From Paraburkholderia sp. BL23I1N1 (GTDB lineage: Bacteria; Pseudomonadota; Gammaproteobacteria; Burkholderiales; Burkholderiaceae): a DNA stretch of 64,000 nt. The notes beneath the pieces are model-generated. The model searched no databases. It saw only the letters and a list, made by a program, of their open reading frames with translations, and had not been told where the DNA came from. Position numbers and translations under genes: made by a program. The stretch is taken from NCBI RefSeq assembly GCF_003610295.1, contig NZ_RAPV01000001.1:3844001-3908000 (forward strand), given 5' to 3'. Positions 9,893 to 18,679 of this stretch are shown piece by piece (the first letter of the stretch is position 1; each line of letters opens with the position of its first letter).

Positions 9893-10471
9893 TCAAGCCG
9901 AAAAGAACGCAACGACAGCAGTGACCACACCCGCGGCCGCAACACCGAACGACAAATTGCGCAGCCAATTCTTGCGGGTCAGCAACGTGATCGCGCACAG
10001 GGCGATCGCCACCTGAATCAAGGTCGTGGCCTGCGCCCAGCGATGATGGCCGTGCAGCAGCGCTTCGCTTTTAGCATCGTTATCCACGACTTCCTTTTCG
10101 ATCGCTTCGGCCTTCGCGCGGATCGGCTCTTTCTGCTGCTTGTACTTGTCGACGTCGGCGACGAACTTCGCGTGCGCGTCGGCATTGCCGAGCGACAACG
10201 CCGCGCCGAGTTCAGCGAGATTCTCTTTCTCGCCCTTGGCCTGGTAGTAATTCCATTGATTCGACGCTTCCGTCTTTTCAATGGCGGCTTCGTTCTTGTA
10301 GTACAGCGCCAGGTTTTCGCTGTTACCGCTCTGATAGGCGCACAGCGCGCCGATCGTCGCGAGGATCGCTGTCATTACAGCCATGCGGCTCGCAAAGGGA
10401 TCTGCGTCGTGGTGGCCGGCGTGTTCGACCGCATGGTCGTGCGGACCATGCACTTCATATTCTTCAGGCAT
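9893..10471 (-). CDS. DUF4337 membrane protein
   Basis: A 192-residue protein. It has a His-rich N-terminus (HGPHDHAVEHAGHH), a first membrane segment at ~28-46 (MAVMTAILATIGALCAYQ), a charged Lys/Glu helical middle of about 95 residues likely on one face of the membrane, and two closing hydrophobic segments. This is the DUF4337 layout. The function is unknown. A CGGAGAG ribosome site precedes the start. Confidence 0.85.
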   Translation of the reverse strand: MPEEYEVHGPHDHAVEHAGHHDADPFASRMAVMTAILATIGALCAYQSGNSENLALYYKNEAAIEKTEASNQWNYYQAKGEKENLAELGAALSLGNADAHAKFVADVDKYKQQKEPIRAKAEAIEKEVVDNDAKSEALLHGHHRWAQATTLIQVAIALCAITLLTRKNWLRNLSFGVAAAGVVTAVVAFFSA

Positions 10472-10603
10472 CTGACTCTCCGAGCGAAACTTTTCTTGTG
10501 ATCTCCGGGCGGCCCGGCGGACTCAATCTTAGCGTGAGGCGCCCGGCGATGGAAAAGGTATCGGCGCGAAGAGCGGTCGACGAGAGACGTCAATGGGAGG
10601 AAG

Positions 10604-10780
10604 TCAATGAATGCCGGTGACCAGCCACGTCCGCACGAATGGGATCACATGCTCGCCGGCCAGCATGCCGAGCAAGCCGACTGGCGCTACTGTCGGCGGC
10701 GCGGGCGATTTCACCTGCATCACGCTATAGAGCAAACCGACCACGACGCCGGCAACGAGCGAAACCAGATACGCTTTCAT
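10604..10780 (-). CDS. XapX domain-containing small membrane protein (DUF1427)
   Basis: A 58-residue protein of two hydrophobic helices. The XapX motif is clear: KAYLVSLVAGVVVGLLYSV, then SPAPPTVAPVGLLGMLAGE. The chosen ATG at 10780 gives the usual family N-terminus; an ATG 15 bases upstream is possible. The molecular function is not known. Confidence 0.87.
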   Translation of the reverse strand: MKAYLVSLVAGVVVGLLYSVMQVKSPAPPTVAPVGLLGMLAGEHVIPFVRTWLVTGIH

Positions 10781-10798
10781 GTTTGAGATTTCCATCTG

Positions 10799-10821
10799 AA
10801 AAGCGGGCTGCCGAGCCCGCT
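10799..10821 (-). terminator. Intrinsic terminator of the MDR oxidoreductase gene
   Basis: A perfect 8-bp GC-rich stem (AGCGGGCT/AGCCCGCT) with a 4-base loop. Read on the minus strand it is followed by TTTT. It lies 15 bases after the stop of the oxidoreductase gene. Confidence 0.85.
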
Positions 10822-10835
10822 GGTCGCTTCGGCAA

Positions 10836-11801
10836 TTACATCGTAATGACGACCCGGCCGCGCGTGCCGGTGGCCACCGCCTCGTAGGCTTCGCGTGCCC
10901 GTTCGAGCGGGAATTCCTGCGCGATAGCCGGCCCTTGGAGCTTGCCGCTTTCGAAGCCTTCCGTCAGCGCCGTCATCAACGGCGCCGATTCGGCGACGCC
11001 CAGCTTGGCGCTGTCCACGCCGAGCAGCTGCGTTTCGTTGTGGTAGAAGTCGATCAGATCGAATTCCACGCGACGCTGACCTGTGGCGCTGATTTCCAGC
11101 ACGCGGCCACGGCGCTTGACGAGACTCAGTGCGGTTGCGAACGCGACACCGCCGACGGTGTCGTACACCACGTCGGCACCCGCGCCGCCAGTTAGCGCCT
11201 TCAGGCGCTCCGCCACGTTTTCGTTGAACGGAACGTAGTCGTCGATCAGCCGGCCCGCAGGGGTATCGGCGGAAAGCGGATGACGATCGATCCCGATCAC
11301 GCGCGCCCCCCGCGCTTTCGCGATCTGCACGACCGCGCCACCGACACCGCCGCCCGCACCAATTACGGCAATCGTCTCGCCCGCTTCCAGATGGGCATAC
11401 TCGACGGTGCCGAGCCAGGCGACCACGAAGTTCACGCCGATCGCGGCGGCCTCCGGATGGCTGAGCGTGCTGGGCTTACGCGACAGGGCGGCGAGCGGAA
11501 TCTTGATGAACTGGGCATGCGTGCCGTCGCGAGTGAAACCGATGTCGCCGCCGGTGCCCCAGACCTCGACGCCGAGCCATGCTTGCGGGCCGTCCACCAC
11601 GACACCGCTGAAGTCGCGGCCGGGCGTGCGCGGCAGGACGGTGTGTTCGAAATGGCCGGACACGTTCTTGACGTCGCTCGGATTCACCGAGGCGGCCTTG
11701 ACTTGTACAACAGCGCTGTCGGCGTCGGCGTGGAGCGTCGGCAGGTCGACGTAGTCGAGCACCTCGGGATTGCCAAAAGTCTTGAACTGAATCGCTTTCA
11801 T
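10836..11801 (-). CDS. Zinc-independent MDR family NADP-dependent oxidoreductase (quinone oxidoreductase-like)
   Basis: A 321-residue medium-chain dehydrogenase/reductase. The N-terminal GroES-like part runs to about residue 120 (PRTPGRDFSGVVV). A Rossmann nucleotide-binding motif AVIGAGGGVGGAVVQIAK follows, and the C-terminus closes the catalytic domain. The catalytic zinc ligands of alcohol dehydrogenases are not evident, so a quinone oxidoreductase or crotonyl reductase-like role using NADPH is likely. The frameshifted AraC gene lies upstream in the same direction and could have been its regulator. Confidence 0.88.
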   Translation of the reverse strand: MKAIQFKTFGNPEVLDYVDLPTLHADADSAVVQVKAASVNPSDVKNVSGHFEHTVLPRTPGRDFSGVVVDGPQAWLGVEVWGTGGDIGFTRDGTHAQFIKIPLAALSRKPSTLSHPEAAAIGVNFVVAWLGTVEYAHLEAGETIAVIGAGGGVGGAVVQIAKARGARVIGIDRHPLSADTPAGRLIDDYVPFNENVAERLKALTGGAGADVVYDTVGGVAFATALSLVKRRGRVLEISATGQRRVEFDLIDFYHNETQLLGVDSAKLGVAESAPLMTALTEGFESGKLQGPAIAQEFPLERAREAYEAVATGTRGRVVITM

Positions 11802-12069
11802 TGTGTATCGCTCCGGTCGGGTCTTGTGCTGCGTTGGGCAGCCGATGAGCGTAGTCTAGATGGCCGGTACAAAAGTGTTGGGACAAAGGCTTTCGAATGT
11901 CGGACAAGACGGTTGTGGGTCAGCTTATGGGTCGTGCCGGAAATCGTTTAGACCTTCGGTTTAGCCGTTTTGCCCATGGCTCGGCAGCCAGCGAATCGTT
12001 CAGCCGATAGCGAGGATAGCGAGCGGCTCAGTTGCACGGGAGAGTCGTCGAGCCGCTGGCGTGAAGGGC

Positions 12070-12913
12070 TCACGTGTTCGTGGGCAGCTTGTTTTGTGCC
12101 TGCTCCGGTGAAGCTTCAGGAGTGGCCTCGTTGAGCGTACTGCTCGGATCGAAGCCGGTCGGCGGCGCGCCTAGCTCGCGCCGGAACATGTCGCTGAAGC
12201 TGCTAGGCTGGAAGCCCAGCGAGCGTGCGATGCTGCTGACGGGGCGTCCTTCGGCGAGACCTGATACGACCAGCGCCAGTTGAACTTGACGGCGCCATTC
12301 GGCAATGCCCACCCCCAACTCCCGCGTGAAGAGGCGCGCCAGCGTGCGCAAGCTGGCGCCGACCGATGTCGCATGCTGTTCGAAGCTGATCGCGATCGAA
12401 GGGTTGTCGATCACCGCGCGGCACAATGCATTGAGCCGCCGGTCCGACGCATCGGGCAGCGCGATGCGCAGCGATGAGCGTGGCGCGTGCCCCAGCTCCA
12501 GCATGGCGAGGCGGTACGCGGCTTCGAGATAGGTTTCGTCGCGAGCGCGGGTGCGTTCGTGTTCCGCAATCGACGTGATGAGTTCGCGCAGCAGGCCGTT
12601 AATCTTGAACACGTCGCTGCGCTGACTCAGATGGCCGACGTTGCGCTCGTGCAGATAGAGATTGCGCATCTCCACTTCGCTCATCATGTGGATGGAGTGA
12701 ACCGTGCCGGCCGGCCGGTAGCCAGACCGCGCGCTGTGGCGGCACCACCAACGCTTCGTGACCGACTTCGACCCACATCACGCCCGATATCGCGTACAGC
12801 ACCTGCGCCCACGTATGCGAATGCGGGTCGACACGCATGCCACGCGGATAGCGCCGCGCGAGGGAGCGGGCGTCGGCGGCGTCGTGGAGGTCAGGTGGGC
12901 GGGCTTGGGGCAC
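12070..12913 (-). pseudogene. AraC-family regulator with cupin N-terminus, disrupted by a 4-base frameshift
   Basis: The two halves of one AraC-type activator are in different frames. The N-terminal cupin half (MRVDPHSHTWAQVLY, VVPPQRAVWLPAG) is read from about 12913 (GTG) or 12838 (ATG). The remainder with the double helix-turn-helix (LRTLARLFTRELGVGIAEWR, SIARSLGFQPSSFSDMFRR) ends at 12070. At 12707-12718 there are three tandem copies of CCGG. With two copies the frame runs straight through as LPAGTVHSIHMMSEV, the sequence expected for the family. So a 4-base duplication broke the gene. A shorter C-terminal product from the Met at 12687 remains possible. Confidence 0.85.
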
Positions 12914-13159
12914 GGAGATTCGGTTCGCTGTTCGAGGTCGCGCACGCTGGATTTCGCCGTTCTTATCTCGCCGGCGTGGCTGCGCATGCGGTACCCGGGG
13001 AGTGTAGGGCGAAGCCTCTTCGCATGCCAGCGTTTGCAGTGCAGCGCGAGCGGCGCAGGGATTTTGGCAGCGAACCTGGCGCGCAAAAAATCTGCGATCA
13101 TGCCAGGCACTCTTCAACGCCTCTTGAGCCCAAGCCACCACGCCAACCCCAGCCCGCCT

Positions 13160-13696
13160 ATGTCCAGCCGCCCCACGCTTCTCACCACCGACCGTCTGAT
13201 CATGCGTCCGCACACGCGCGACGATTTCCTCGAAAGCTATGCGATGTGGTCCGATCCCGAAGTGATCCGCTACATCGGCGGCAAGCCGTTCACGCGTGAA
13301 GAAGTCTGGGCGCGCCTGCTGCGCTACGCCGGGCATTGGGCGATGCTGGGATATGGCTACTGGGTGGTGCGGGAAAAGGAGAGCGGCCGGTTCCTCGGTG
13401 AAGTCGGCTTTGCCGACTACCACCGCGAGATTGAGCCTTCCTTGATGGACACGCCTGAAATTGGCTGGGCACTCGACCCCGCCGTGCACAACCGCGGCTA
13501 CGCGACCGAAGCGGTGCGCGCCGCGCTCGCTTGGGCCGATACGCATTGGCCCGGCGGCGAGACCGCCTGCATCATCGCACCGGAAAATCAGCCGTCACTG
13601 CGCGTCGCGCACAAGTGCGGTTACCGTGAGCAACTTCGCACGACGTACAAAGGCAACCCGACCATCGTCCTGCGACGAACGGCGGGCGTTGCCTGA
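13160..13696 (+). CDS. GNAT family N-acetyltransferase (RimJ/RimL type)
   Basis: A 178-residue acetyltransferase of the type that modifies protein N-termini or small amines using acetyl-CoA. Typical parts are LTTDRLIMRPHTRDDF at the start, EIGWALDPAVHNRGYATEA (acetyl-CoA loop region) in the middle and NQPSLRVAHKCGYRE near the end. The start at 13160 gives the usual N-terminus; an in-frame ATG at 13101 would add 20 residues with no similarity to the family. The substrate cannot be inferred. Confidence 0.87.
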   Translation: MSSRPTLLTTDRLIMRPHTRDDFLESYAMWSDPEVIRYIGGKPFTREEVWARLLRYAGHWAMLGYGYWVVREKESGRFLGEVGFADYHREIEPSLMDTPEIGWALDPAVHNRGYATEAVRAALAWADTHWPGGETACIIAPENQPSLRVAHKCGYREQLRTTYKGNPTIVLRRTAGVA

Positions 13697-13724
13697 ATGA
13701 CCGCTTAGCTGCCTTCACTTACCT

Positions 13725-14462
13725 TCACTTGCCTTCGTTCGCCGCCGATCGCTGCCGCGCAATCAGGTCCACCAGCCGTTCGACCTGCTTGCCTTGTGCA
13801 TCGAAGTTGCCGGCGTCGAGCCAGCGTACATAGCTCGGACGCAGCGCGGGCCATTCGCTGTCGATGATCGAAAACCACGCGGTATCGCGATTGCGTTCGC
13901 GATACACGATCGCCTGCCGGAAGATCCCTTCGAACGTAAATCCAAAGCGCAACGCTGCCGTTCGCGACGGTCCATTCAGCGAATCGCACTTCCATTCAAG
14001 GCGGCGATAGCCGAGATCGTCGAACACATGGCTCATCAGCAGGAACATCGCTTCGGTGGCAATGCGCGTGCGCTTCAGACGCGGCGAAAACGTGACATGC
14101 CCGACTTCGATCACGCCGTTCGCGCGGTCGATGCGCATCAGCGCGAGCGTGCCGACCGCCTTGCCGGTTGCAAGATCAATCACCGCGTAGTGCAGCGGAT
14201 CGGGCGATGCGGCCATGCGCGTCAATTGCTCGCGATACGCGGCAAGACTGTCGAACGGACCAACCGACAGATAGGTCCAGTCGCGGCCATCGCGCGCCGA
14301 ACTATAGGCCTCGTACAGGTCCGCCGCATGGCGTTCGACGTCCACCGGTTCGATCCGGCAATATTGGCCCACCAGCGGCTCGCGGCCGGGTGCCTGGGCG
14401 CCTTTCCAGTCCGGCACGGGTGCGCCGATCGGCTGCTCGAAAGCGTTACGTTCGGGTTCCAT
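13725..14462 (-). CDS. GNAT family N-acetyltransferase
   Basis: A 245-residue acetyltransferase of the RimL-like group. It has a long N-terminal lead with GQYCRIEPVDVERHAADLYE, the core VIEVGHVTFSPRLKRTRIAT and the closing SRTAALRFGFTFEGIFRQ. The frame stays open far upstream, but that part is antisense to the MocR gene, so the start at 14462 with a GAGCAGAC ribosome site is chosen. It is divergent from the MocR regulator across a 108-base gap, a layout in which MocR proteins often control the neighbour. Confidence 0.88.
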   Translation of the reverse strand: MEPERNAFEQPIGAPVPDWKGAQAPGREPLVGQYCRIEPVDVERHAADLYEAYSSARDGRDWTYLSVGPFDSLAAYREQLTRMAASPDPLHYAVIDLATGKAVGTLALMRIDRANGVIEVGHVTFSPRLKRTRIATEAMFLLMSHVFDDLGYRRLEWKCDSLNGPSRTAALRFGFTFEGIFRQAIVYRERNRDTAWFSIIDSEWPALRPSYVRWLDAGNFDAQGKQVERLVDLIARQRSAANEGK

Positions 14463-14570
14463 GTCTGCTCTCCTGTCGATAGTGGGTGATGGTTCCTTAT
14501 AGAGAACGATACGGCAAACGTGGTATGTTAAAAAGATCCAGCCGAAGAGTATTTGATAGGTCCAGTCAAG

Positions 14571-16106
14571 ATGATCGAGATCATTGGCCCGCTCACCAAC
14601 CCGGCCGCTGCGACGGTCGCCGGAAACGGTGAAAAGTCCGTGCCGCTGCAAAAACAACTGATCGAGCGTTTGCAGCAGGCAATCCTCACAGGGCGTTTGC
14701 CGGCAGGGTCGCTGCTGCCGTCGTCGCGCTTGCTGGCCGCCGAGATGGGCGTGTCGCGCAATACCGTGGTGATCGCGTTCGAGCATCTGGCCGCAGTCGG
14801 CTATGTGGTGGCCGACAAAAAGGGCACGCGTGTGAGTCCGCTCTCCAGTCCGGCGGCGCGCGGGGAGCCGCAGACACGGCCGGCCGCATCGGAGATCGCC
14901 TACGCCGCGCGCGTCACGCAATTCGCGGCGACGCGCACCCATCTCGACAACACCTTGCCGCTGACGCCGGGCACGCCCGCGCTGGACCGCTTTCCGCTTG
15001 CGGCCTGGCGGCGCGCACTGGAACGTTCGATGGAGCGCGCGTTGCCGCTCGCGCTTGGCTACGGCGACCCGGCGGGCGAACCGGCGTTGCGCGACGCGAT
15101 CGCCGCGCATTTGCGGATGGCGCGGGGCGTGCGCTGCGAGGGCTCGCAGGTGGTCATCACCGAAGGCGCGCAGGAAGCGCTGAACCTGTGTGTGCGGCTG
15201 TTCACCAATCCGGGCGACATTGCGTGGGTTGAAGATCCGGGTTATCGCGGCGCCAAGGCGGCGTTCAATCTCGGCGATCTGACCATACTGCCGATGCCGG
15301 TCGATCCCGAAGGCATCGCGGTGCCGCCCGGTGCGTGGCAGGCGCATCCGCCCAAGTTGATCTACACGTCGCCCGCGCATCAGTATCCGACCGGTGCGGT
15401 GTTGTCGGTGGCGCGCCGGCTGGAGCTGATCGCGCAGGCGCGCCGCTGCGGCGCCTGGCTGATCGAAGACGACTACGACGGCGAATTCCGCCATACCGGC
15501 GAGCCGATCGCCAGCATGCAAGGGCTGGTCGAGCACGCGCCGGTTTTGTACGTCGGCTCGTTCAGCAAAACGATGTTTCCGGCGCTGCGTATTGGCTTCG
15601 TCGTGCTGCCGCGTGCCATCGCCGCGCACACGGCTGTCGCGTTGCAGGAGATGCTGCGCGGCGGGCATCGTCTGGAGCAACTGGCGCTGGCGCATTTCAT
15701 CGACAGCGGTGAATTCGGGCGGCATCTGGGCCGCATGCGGCGTTTGTATCGGGAGCGTCAGCAGGCGTTGCGCGATGCGCTCACCACGCATTTCGCGCCG
15801 TCGCAGATTCTGGGCGGCAATTGCGGCATGCATTTGACGCTTCGTCTGCCGCACGATATTTCCGATCGGACCCTCGCCGAACGAGCGCTCGCCAGGCGGC
15901 TCAATCCGCGCGCGCTGTCGGGTTTTGCGCTGCAGCAGCGCGAGGACGCGAACGGCCTCGTGATCGGCTATGGCAGCACGCCAGCCGGGCAACTGGCGCT
16001 CGCTGTCCGTGTCCTGGCAGAACTGGTGCGCGAGATCGCGGGCGAGAGGGCGGGCGGGCCGGACAACGGGTCGGCAAGCGCGGCGCCCACCCGGCGCGCC
16101 GTGTAA
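14571..16106 (+). CDS. MocR/PdxR-type transcriptional regulator (GntR-aminotransferase fusion)
   Basis: A 511-residue fusion. Residues ~24-90 are a GntR winged helix (LQQAILTGRLPAGSLLPSSR, VSRNTVVIAFEHL). Residues ~130-490 are a fold-type I aminotransferase-like domain that binds pyridoxal phosphate. The PLP lysine is Lys333 in GSFSKTMFPALR, and the cofactor Asp motif is DDYDGEFR. Such proteins sense PLP or amino compounds and act on genes next to them, here perhaps the divergent acetyltransferase. ATG 14571 is chosen; a TTG at 14553 is also in frame. Confidence 0.92.
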   Translation: MIEIIGPLTNPAAATVAGNGEKSVPLQKQLIERLQQAILTGRLPAGSLLPSSRLLAAEMGVSRNTVVIAFEHLAAVGYVVADKKGTRVSPLSSPAARGEPQTRPAASEIAYAARVTQFAATRTHLDNTLPLTPGTPALDRFPLAAWRRALERSMERALPLALGYGDPAGEPALRDAIAAHLRMARGVRCEGSQVVITEGAQEALNLCVRLFTNPGDIAWVEDPGYRGAKAAFNLGDLTILPMPVDPEGIAVPPGAWQAHPPKLIYTSPAHQYPTGAVLSVARRLELIAQARRCGAWLIEDDYDGEFRHTGEPIASMQGLVEHAPVLYVGSFSKTMFPALRIGFVVLPRAIAAHTAVALQEMLRGGHRLEQLALAHFIDSGEFGRHLGRMRRLYRERQQALRDALTTHFAPSQILGGNCGMHLTLRLPHDISDRTLAERALARRLNPRALSGFALQQREDANGLVIGYGSTPAGQLALAVRVLAELVREIAGERAGGPDNGSASAAPTRRAV

Positions 16107-16329
16107 GTTTTTACGTTTGTCCGCGCGGCCCATGTCGCGCTATCGTGTCGTTTATGCGCGGCGATTTCGGCGTGCGCGACGTCGACGGATCGCCCGCAGG
16201 TCATGCCCAGCGCAGCGCCCTGCATCATGGCGCGTTATGCGGCGCCCGACTGCCGGGCCGCTATCGGGCTCGGGCATGAAGCATGCCTTTGTTGTGGTTA
16301 TCGATGACGATCTATCTGACGGAGACGAC

Positions 16330-16662
16330 ATGAAGGAAATCGAACCGACCGCCTGGTTTGAGCTTGCTGCCCATACACCGGTCCGCGAAGGCTGGTACGA
16401 AGTGCAGCTGACGAGCGGGGACACGGCATTTGCGAAATATGGCGACGGCGTGTGGACCGAGAAACCGTTGCTGGTGTTTACGCACTGGCGCGGCCTCTCC
16501 GCCGACCCGTCGAAGGCTGCCGACGGCGAGGCAGAATCGATTAGCGCGGAGGCCACTGCGGCTCAGGGCGTGCGCGCCGCATGGAACGCGTTTTTTCCAG
16601 GGCTAGGCGAAGAACAGCACAAACCGCTGGACGCCTTGCCCAACGGTAAAGCGCCGCATTGA
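16330..16662 (+). CDS. Conserved hypothetical protein
   Basis: A 110-residue soluble, acidic protein (WFELAAHTPVREGWYEVQL, GDTAFAKYGDGVWTEKP). It reads like a small family found in Burkholderiaceae with no assigned role. The start at 16330 is supported by GGAGACGAC directly upstream; an in-frame ATG at 16276 is an alternative. No functional link to the neighbours is apparent. Confidence 0.7.
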   Translation: MKEIEPTAWFELAAHTPVREGWYEVQLTSGDTAFAKYGDGVWTEKPLLVFTHWRGLSADPSKAADGEAESISAEATAAQGVRAAWNAFFPGLGEEQHKPLDALPNGKAPH

Positions 16663-16802
16663 CAGACGGAATGCCTGGGCGGCGGCCTGGCGGCTGCCGC
16701 TCAATGATGTTTGCTTGCTGGCCTTGATTGGCAGGATCGGCGCAGCGCCAGGGTGTTGGCGGTTGGGTCCGATGTAGTGGTTTCCTCTCCGCTTTCCAGC
16801 GG

Positions 16803-17609
16803 TTATTCACGCTTCAACGCTTCGGCGGCCATTCTGCCGATGTCGATATCGACGTCCGGCGTCTCGCCCGTTTCGAGAATCCACGCCGCGGACAAACCCG
16901 ACCACGCGAGAATCCATTGCAGCAAACGGCGTCTGTCGAGCCCGGCGATTTGCGCCACGCGTTCGACGCGACGCTCGAACCGTCCCGGCACTAGCGCGGA
17001 TGTCTGGTCCGGATTGCAGAAGATGTTCGCGTAGTCGAAACCGCGTTCGCCGTGCAGACCTTTCGGATCGATCGCCAGCCAGCCTCGCGCGCCAAAATCG
17101 AGCACGTTGCCGTGATGAATGTCGCCGTGCAGCACGACGAGGTCTTGTGGATGAGCGAGCAGGGCTTGCGCTGCGGCAGCACTCTCGGCGAGCCAGCCAC
17201 CGTATTGCTCCGCTGCAGGCCAGAGACTCTGGAACCAGCGCGGCAAATCGATCAGTTCGGGCAGAGGCTTATTTCGAGGCGCGTGGAGTCGTGCAACGGC
17301 AGCGCAAAGGATGTCGATGGCGTGGTCGTCCGCCGCGCTGTTGCCCGTGCGGGCCTGGTCCGCTAACGAGTGATTGCTTTCGGCACGCTCCAGCAGCAGG
17401 GCGTCGGCATCATGGGCGAGCACGCGCGCCGCGCCGTCGCCGGCCCACCACACCATCAACTGCGCGCCGAATTTCTCTTCGGGTTCCTGCGCAACTTTCA
17501 GCATCGCAGCGACGCCGCGCTGGCGTACTGGCAACAGACGGCTGCTATGCGTGCGAATCGGCTCACCGTCCGGCAGCAAATCCCACTTGACGATGTATTC
17601 GGCGAACAT
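16803..17609 (-). CDS. Aminoglycoside/hydroxyurea phosphotransferase family kinase
   Basis: A 268-residue kinase of the APH(6)/hydroxyurea group (PF04655). The catalytic loop VVLHGDIHHGNVLDF and the metal-binding segment WLAIDPKGLHGERGFDYANI are complete. The family includes streptomycin 6-kinases, but chromosomal copies usually act on unknown substrates, so a resistance role should not be assumed. It begins 6 bases after the stop of a truncated racemase remnant. Confidence 0.88.
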   Translation of the reverse strand: MFAEYIVKWDLLPDGEPIRTHSSRLLPVRQRGVAAMLKVAQEPEEKFGAQLMVWWAGDGAARVLAHDADALLLERAESNHSLADQARTGNSAADDHAIDILCAAVARLHAPRNKPLPELIDLPRWFQSLWPAAEQYGGWLAESAAAAQALLAHPQDLVVLHGDIHHGNVLDFGARGWLAIDPKGLHGERGFDYANIFCNPDQTSALVPGRFERRVERVAQIAGLDRRRLLQWILAWSGLSAAWILETGETPDVDIDIGRMAAEALKRE

Positions 17610-17615
17610 CGTGCT

Positions 17616-17768
17616 TTAGCCTGCGAGTGTGGCTGCATGCACTGCGGCGGCGAGCAAGTCGGCACGGACCACGTGCGTCAACTCGAGCGCTTCGAATCCG
17701 GCGGCACGGGCGGCCGCGTCGAACAGCGCGATATTGCTGTCGGCGGTATGCAAGCAGACGATGCGCAC
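17616..17768 (-). pseudogene. N-terminal remnant of an Asp/Glu racemase-family (arylsulfatase-annotated) protein
   Basis: A 50-residue fragment starting at GTG with a good GGAG site, reading VRIVCLHTADSNIALFDAAA then ELTHVVRADLLAAA. This is the usual N-terminus of a family of about 200 residues. After that the frame stops, and the kinase gene begins 6 bases later, so some 150 codons are missing. I recognise the family from memory, so the name is less certain than the truncation. Confidence 0.55.
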
Positions 17769-17923
17769 GATTTCTCCAACGGTTCTGATCGTTCTGCATT
17801 CTCGCCTGGATTGCCTGGAAGCAGCGCACGTATGGCGTGATGCGCCGTTCATGATGGATGCCTCACCCGCTTTGCGCGTCCCCGCTACAATCTGACTGAT
17901 CCATTTGACGCGGAAGAGCACGT

Positions 17924-18508
17924 ATGAAAGTCACCCGGGAACCTGTTGCATTGTCGCGAGCCACGCAGTTACTGAATCATGGCCCTGTCACGATCATTAC
18001 CAGCGCGCACGGCGGCCGCTCGAACGTGATGGCCGCATCGTGGGCGATGCCGCTCGATTTCAACCCGCCGAAAGTCGTCGTAGTGGTGGACAGCCGCACA
18101 CTCACGCGGCAACTGATCGAAGCGAGCGGCGTGTTCGGACTGCAACTGCCGAGCCGCGGATTTGCCGCGCAGACGCTGGCAGTGGGTACGAACGCAGGCG
18201 CCGAACTCGACAAATTCTCCGCTTTCGATCTCGAGACTTTCCCTGCACAAGAAATCGATGTGCCGATGCTGGCCGGCTGCGTTACCTGGATGGAATGCAA
18301 GGTCATTCCGGACGATAGCCAGCGGCACGATCTGATCATTGGCGAAGTGGTTGCCGCCTACGCGGACAGCCGCGTGTATTCGAACAACCGCTGGCATTTC
18401 GGCAACGACCCCGATCTGCGCACGTGCCATTACGTGGCGGGCGGGACTTTCTTCGCCACGGGCGACGCGTTTGAAGTCGATCCGGTAGTGAACGGGGCAG
18501 GCGAATAA
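17924..18508 (+). CDS. Flavin reductase family protein (FMN-binding split barrel)
   Basis: A 194-residue protein of the flavin reductase-like / FMN-binding split-barrel fold (VTIITSAHGGRSNVMAASW, DFNPPKVVVVVDSRTLT). It probably binds FMN and reduces it with NAD(P)H, or supplies a monooxygenase partner that is not present nearby. Its 3' end overlaps the remnant of a phosphatase gene on the other strand. Confidence 0.87.
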   Translation: MKVTREPVALSRATQLLNHGPVTIITSAHGGRSNVMAASWAMPLDFNPPKVVVVVDSRTLTRQLIEASGVFGLQLPSRGFAAQTLAVGTNAGAELDKFSAFDLETFPAQEIDVPMLAGCVTWMECKVIPDDSQRHDLIIGEVVAAYADSRVYSNNRWHFGNDPDLRTCHYVAGGTFFATGDAFEVDPVVNGAGE

Positions 18509-18636
18509 CCCCGTAGTGGCGGCGCGTCCGCAACCAGACCGGCCGAATCGGTTTCGACGTTTGGCCAACTGGCGAAAACCTGCTCGGCCGTCGGGCTGCG
18601 CAAGCGGTTCTTGCTGCAGATGAACAAGGCGCGCAT
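18509..18636 (-). pseudogene. N-terminal remnant of a low-molecular-weight protein tyrosine phosphatase
   Basis: From ATG 18636 the minus strand reads MRALFICSKNRLRSPTAEQV and continues to DSAGLVADA. The P-loop C-x5-R-S of LMW phosphatases is intact (CSKNRLRS). The homology ends after about 38 residues, at the 3' end of the flavin reductase gene; the rest of the ~105-residue protein is missing. The frame runs on as meaningless antisense to 18430. It is a truncated gene. Confidence 0.65.
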
Positions 18637-18679
18637 CGCTGATTACCTGGCTATGTTCGTGTTCGGGGACAAGCGTGTC

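Noticed and set aside
14463..16133. Very long minus-strand frame joined to the GNAT gene (about 800 codons in total)
   Set aside because: It is antisense to the MocR gene. High GC content keeps the frame open. The residues are Arg/His-rich with no domain, and the GNAT start at 14462 has its own ribosome site.
16803..17609. Kinase as an antibiotic resistance determinant
   Set aside because: The family includes streptomycin kinases, but there is no resistance context or mobile element here, and chromosomal members often have other substrates.
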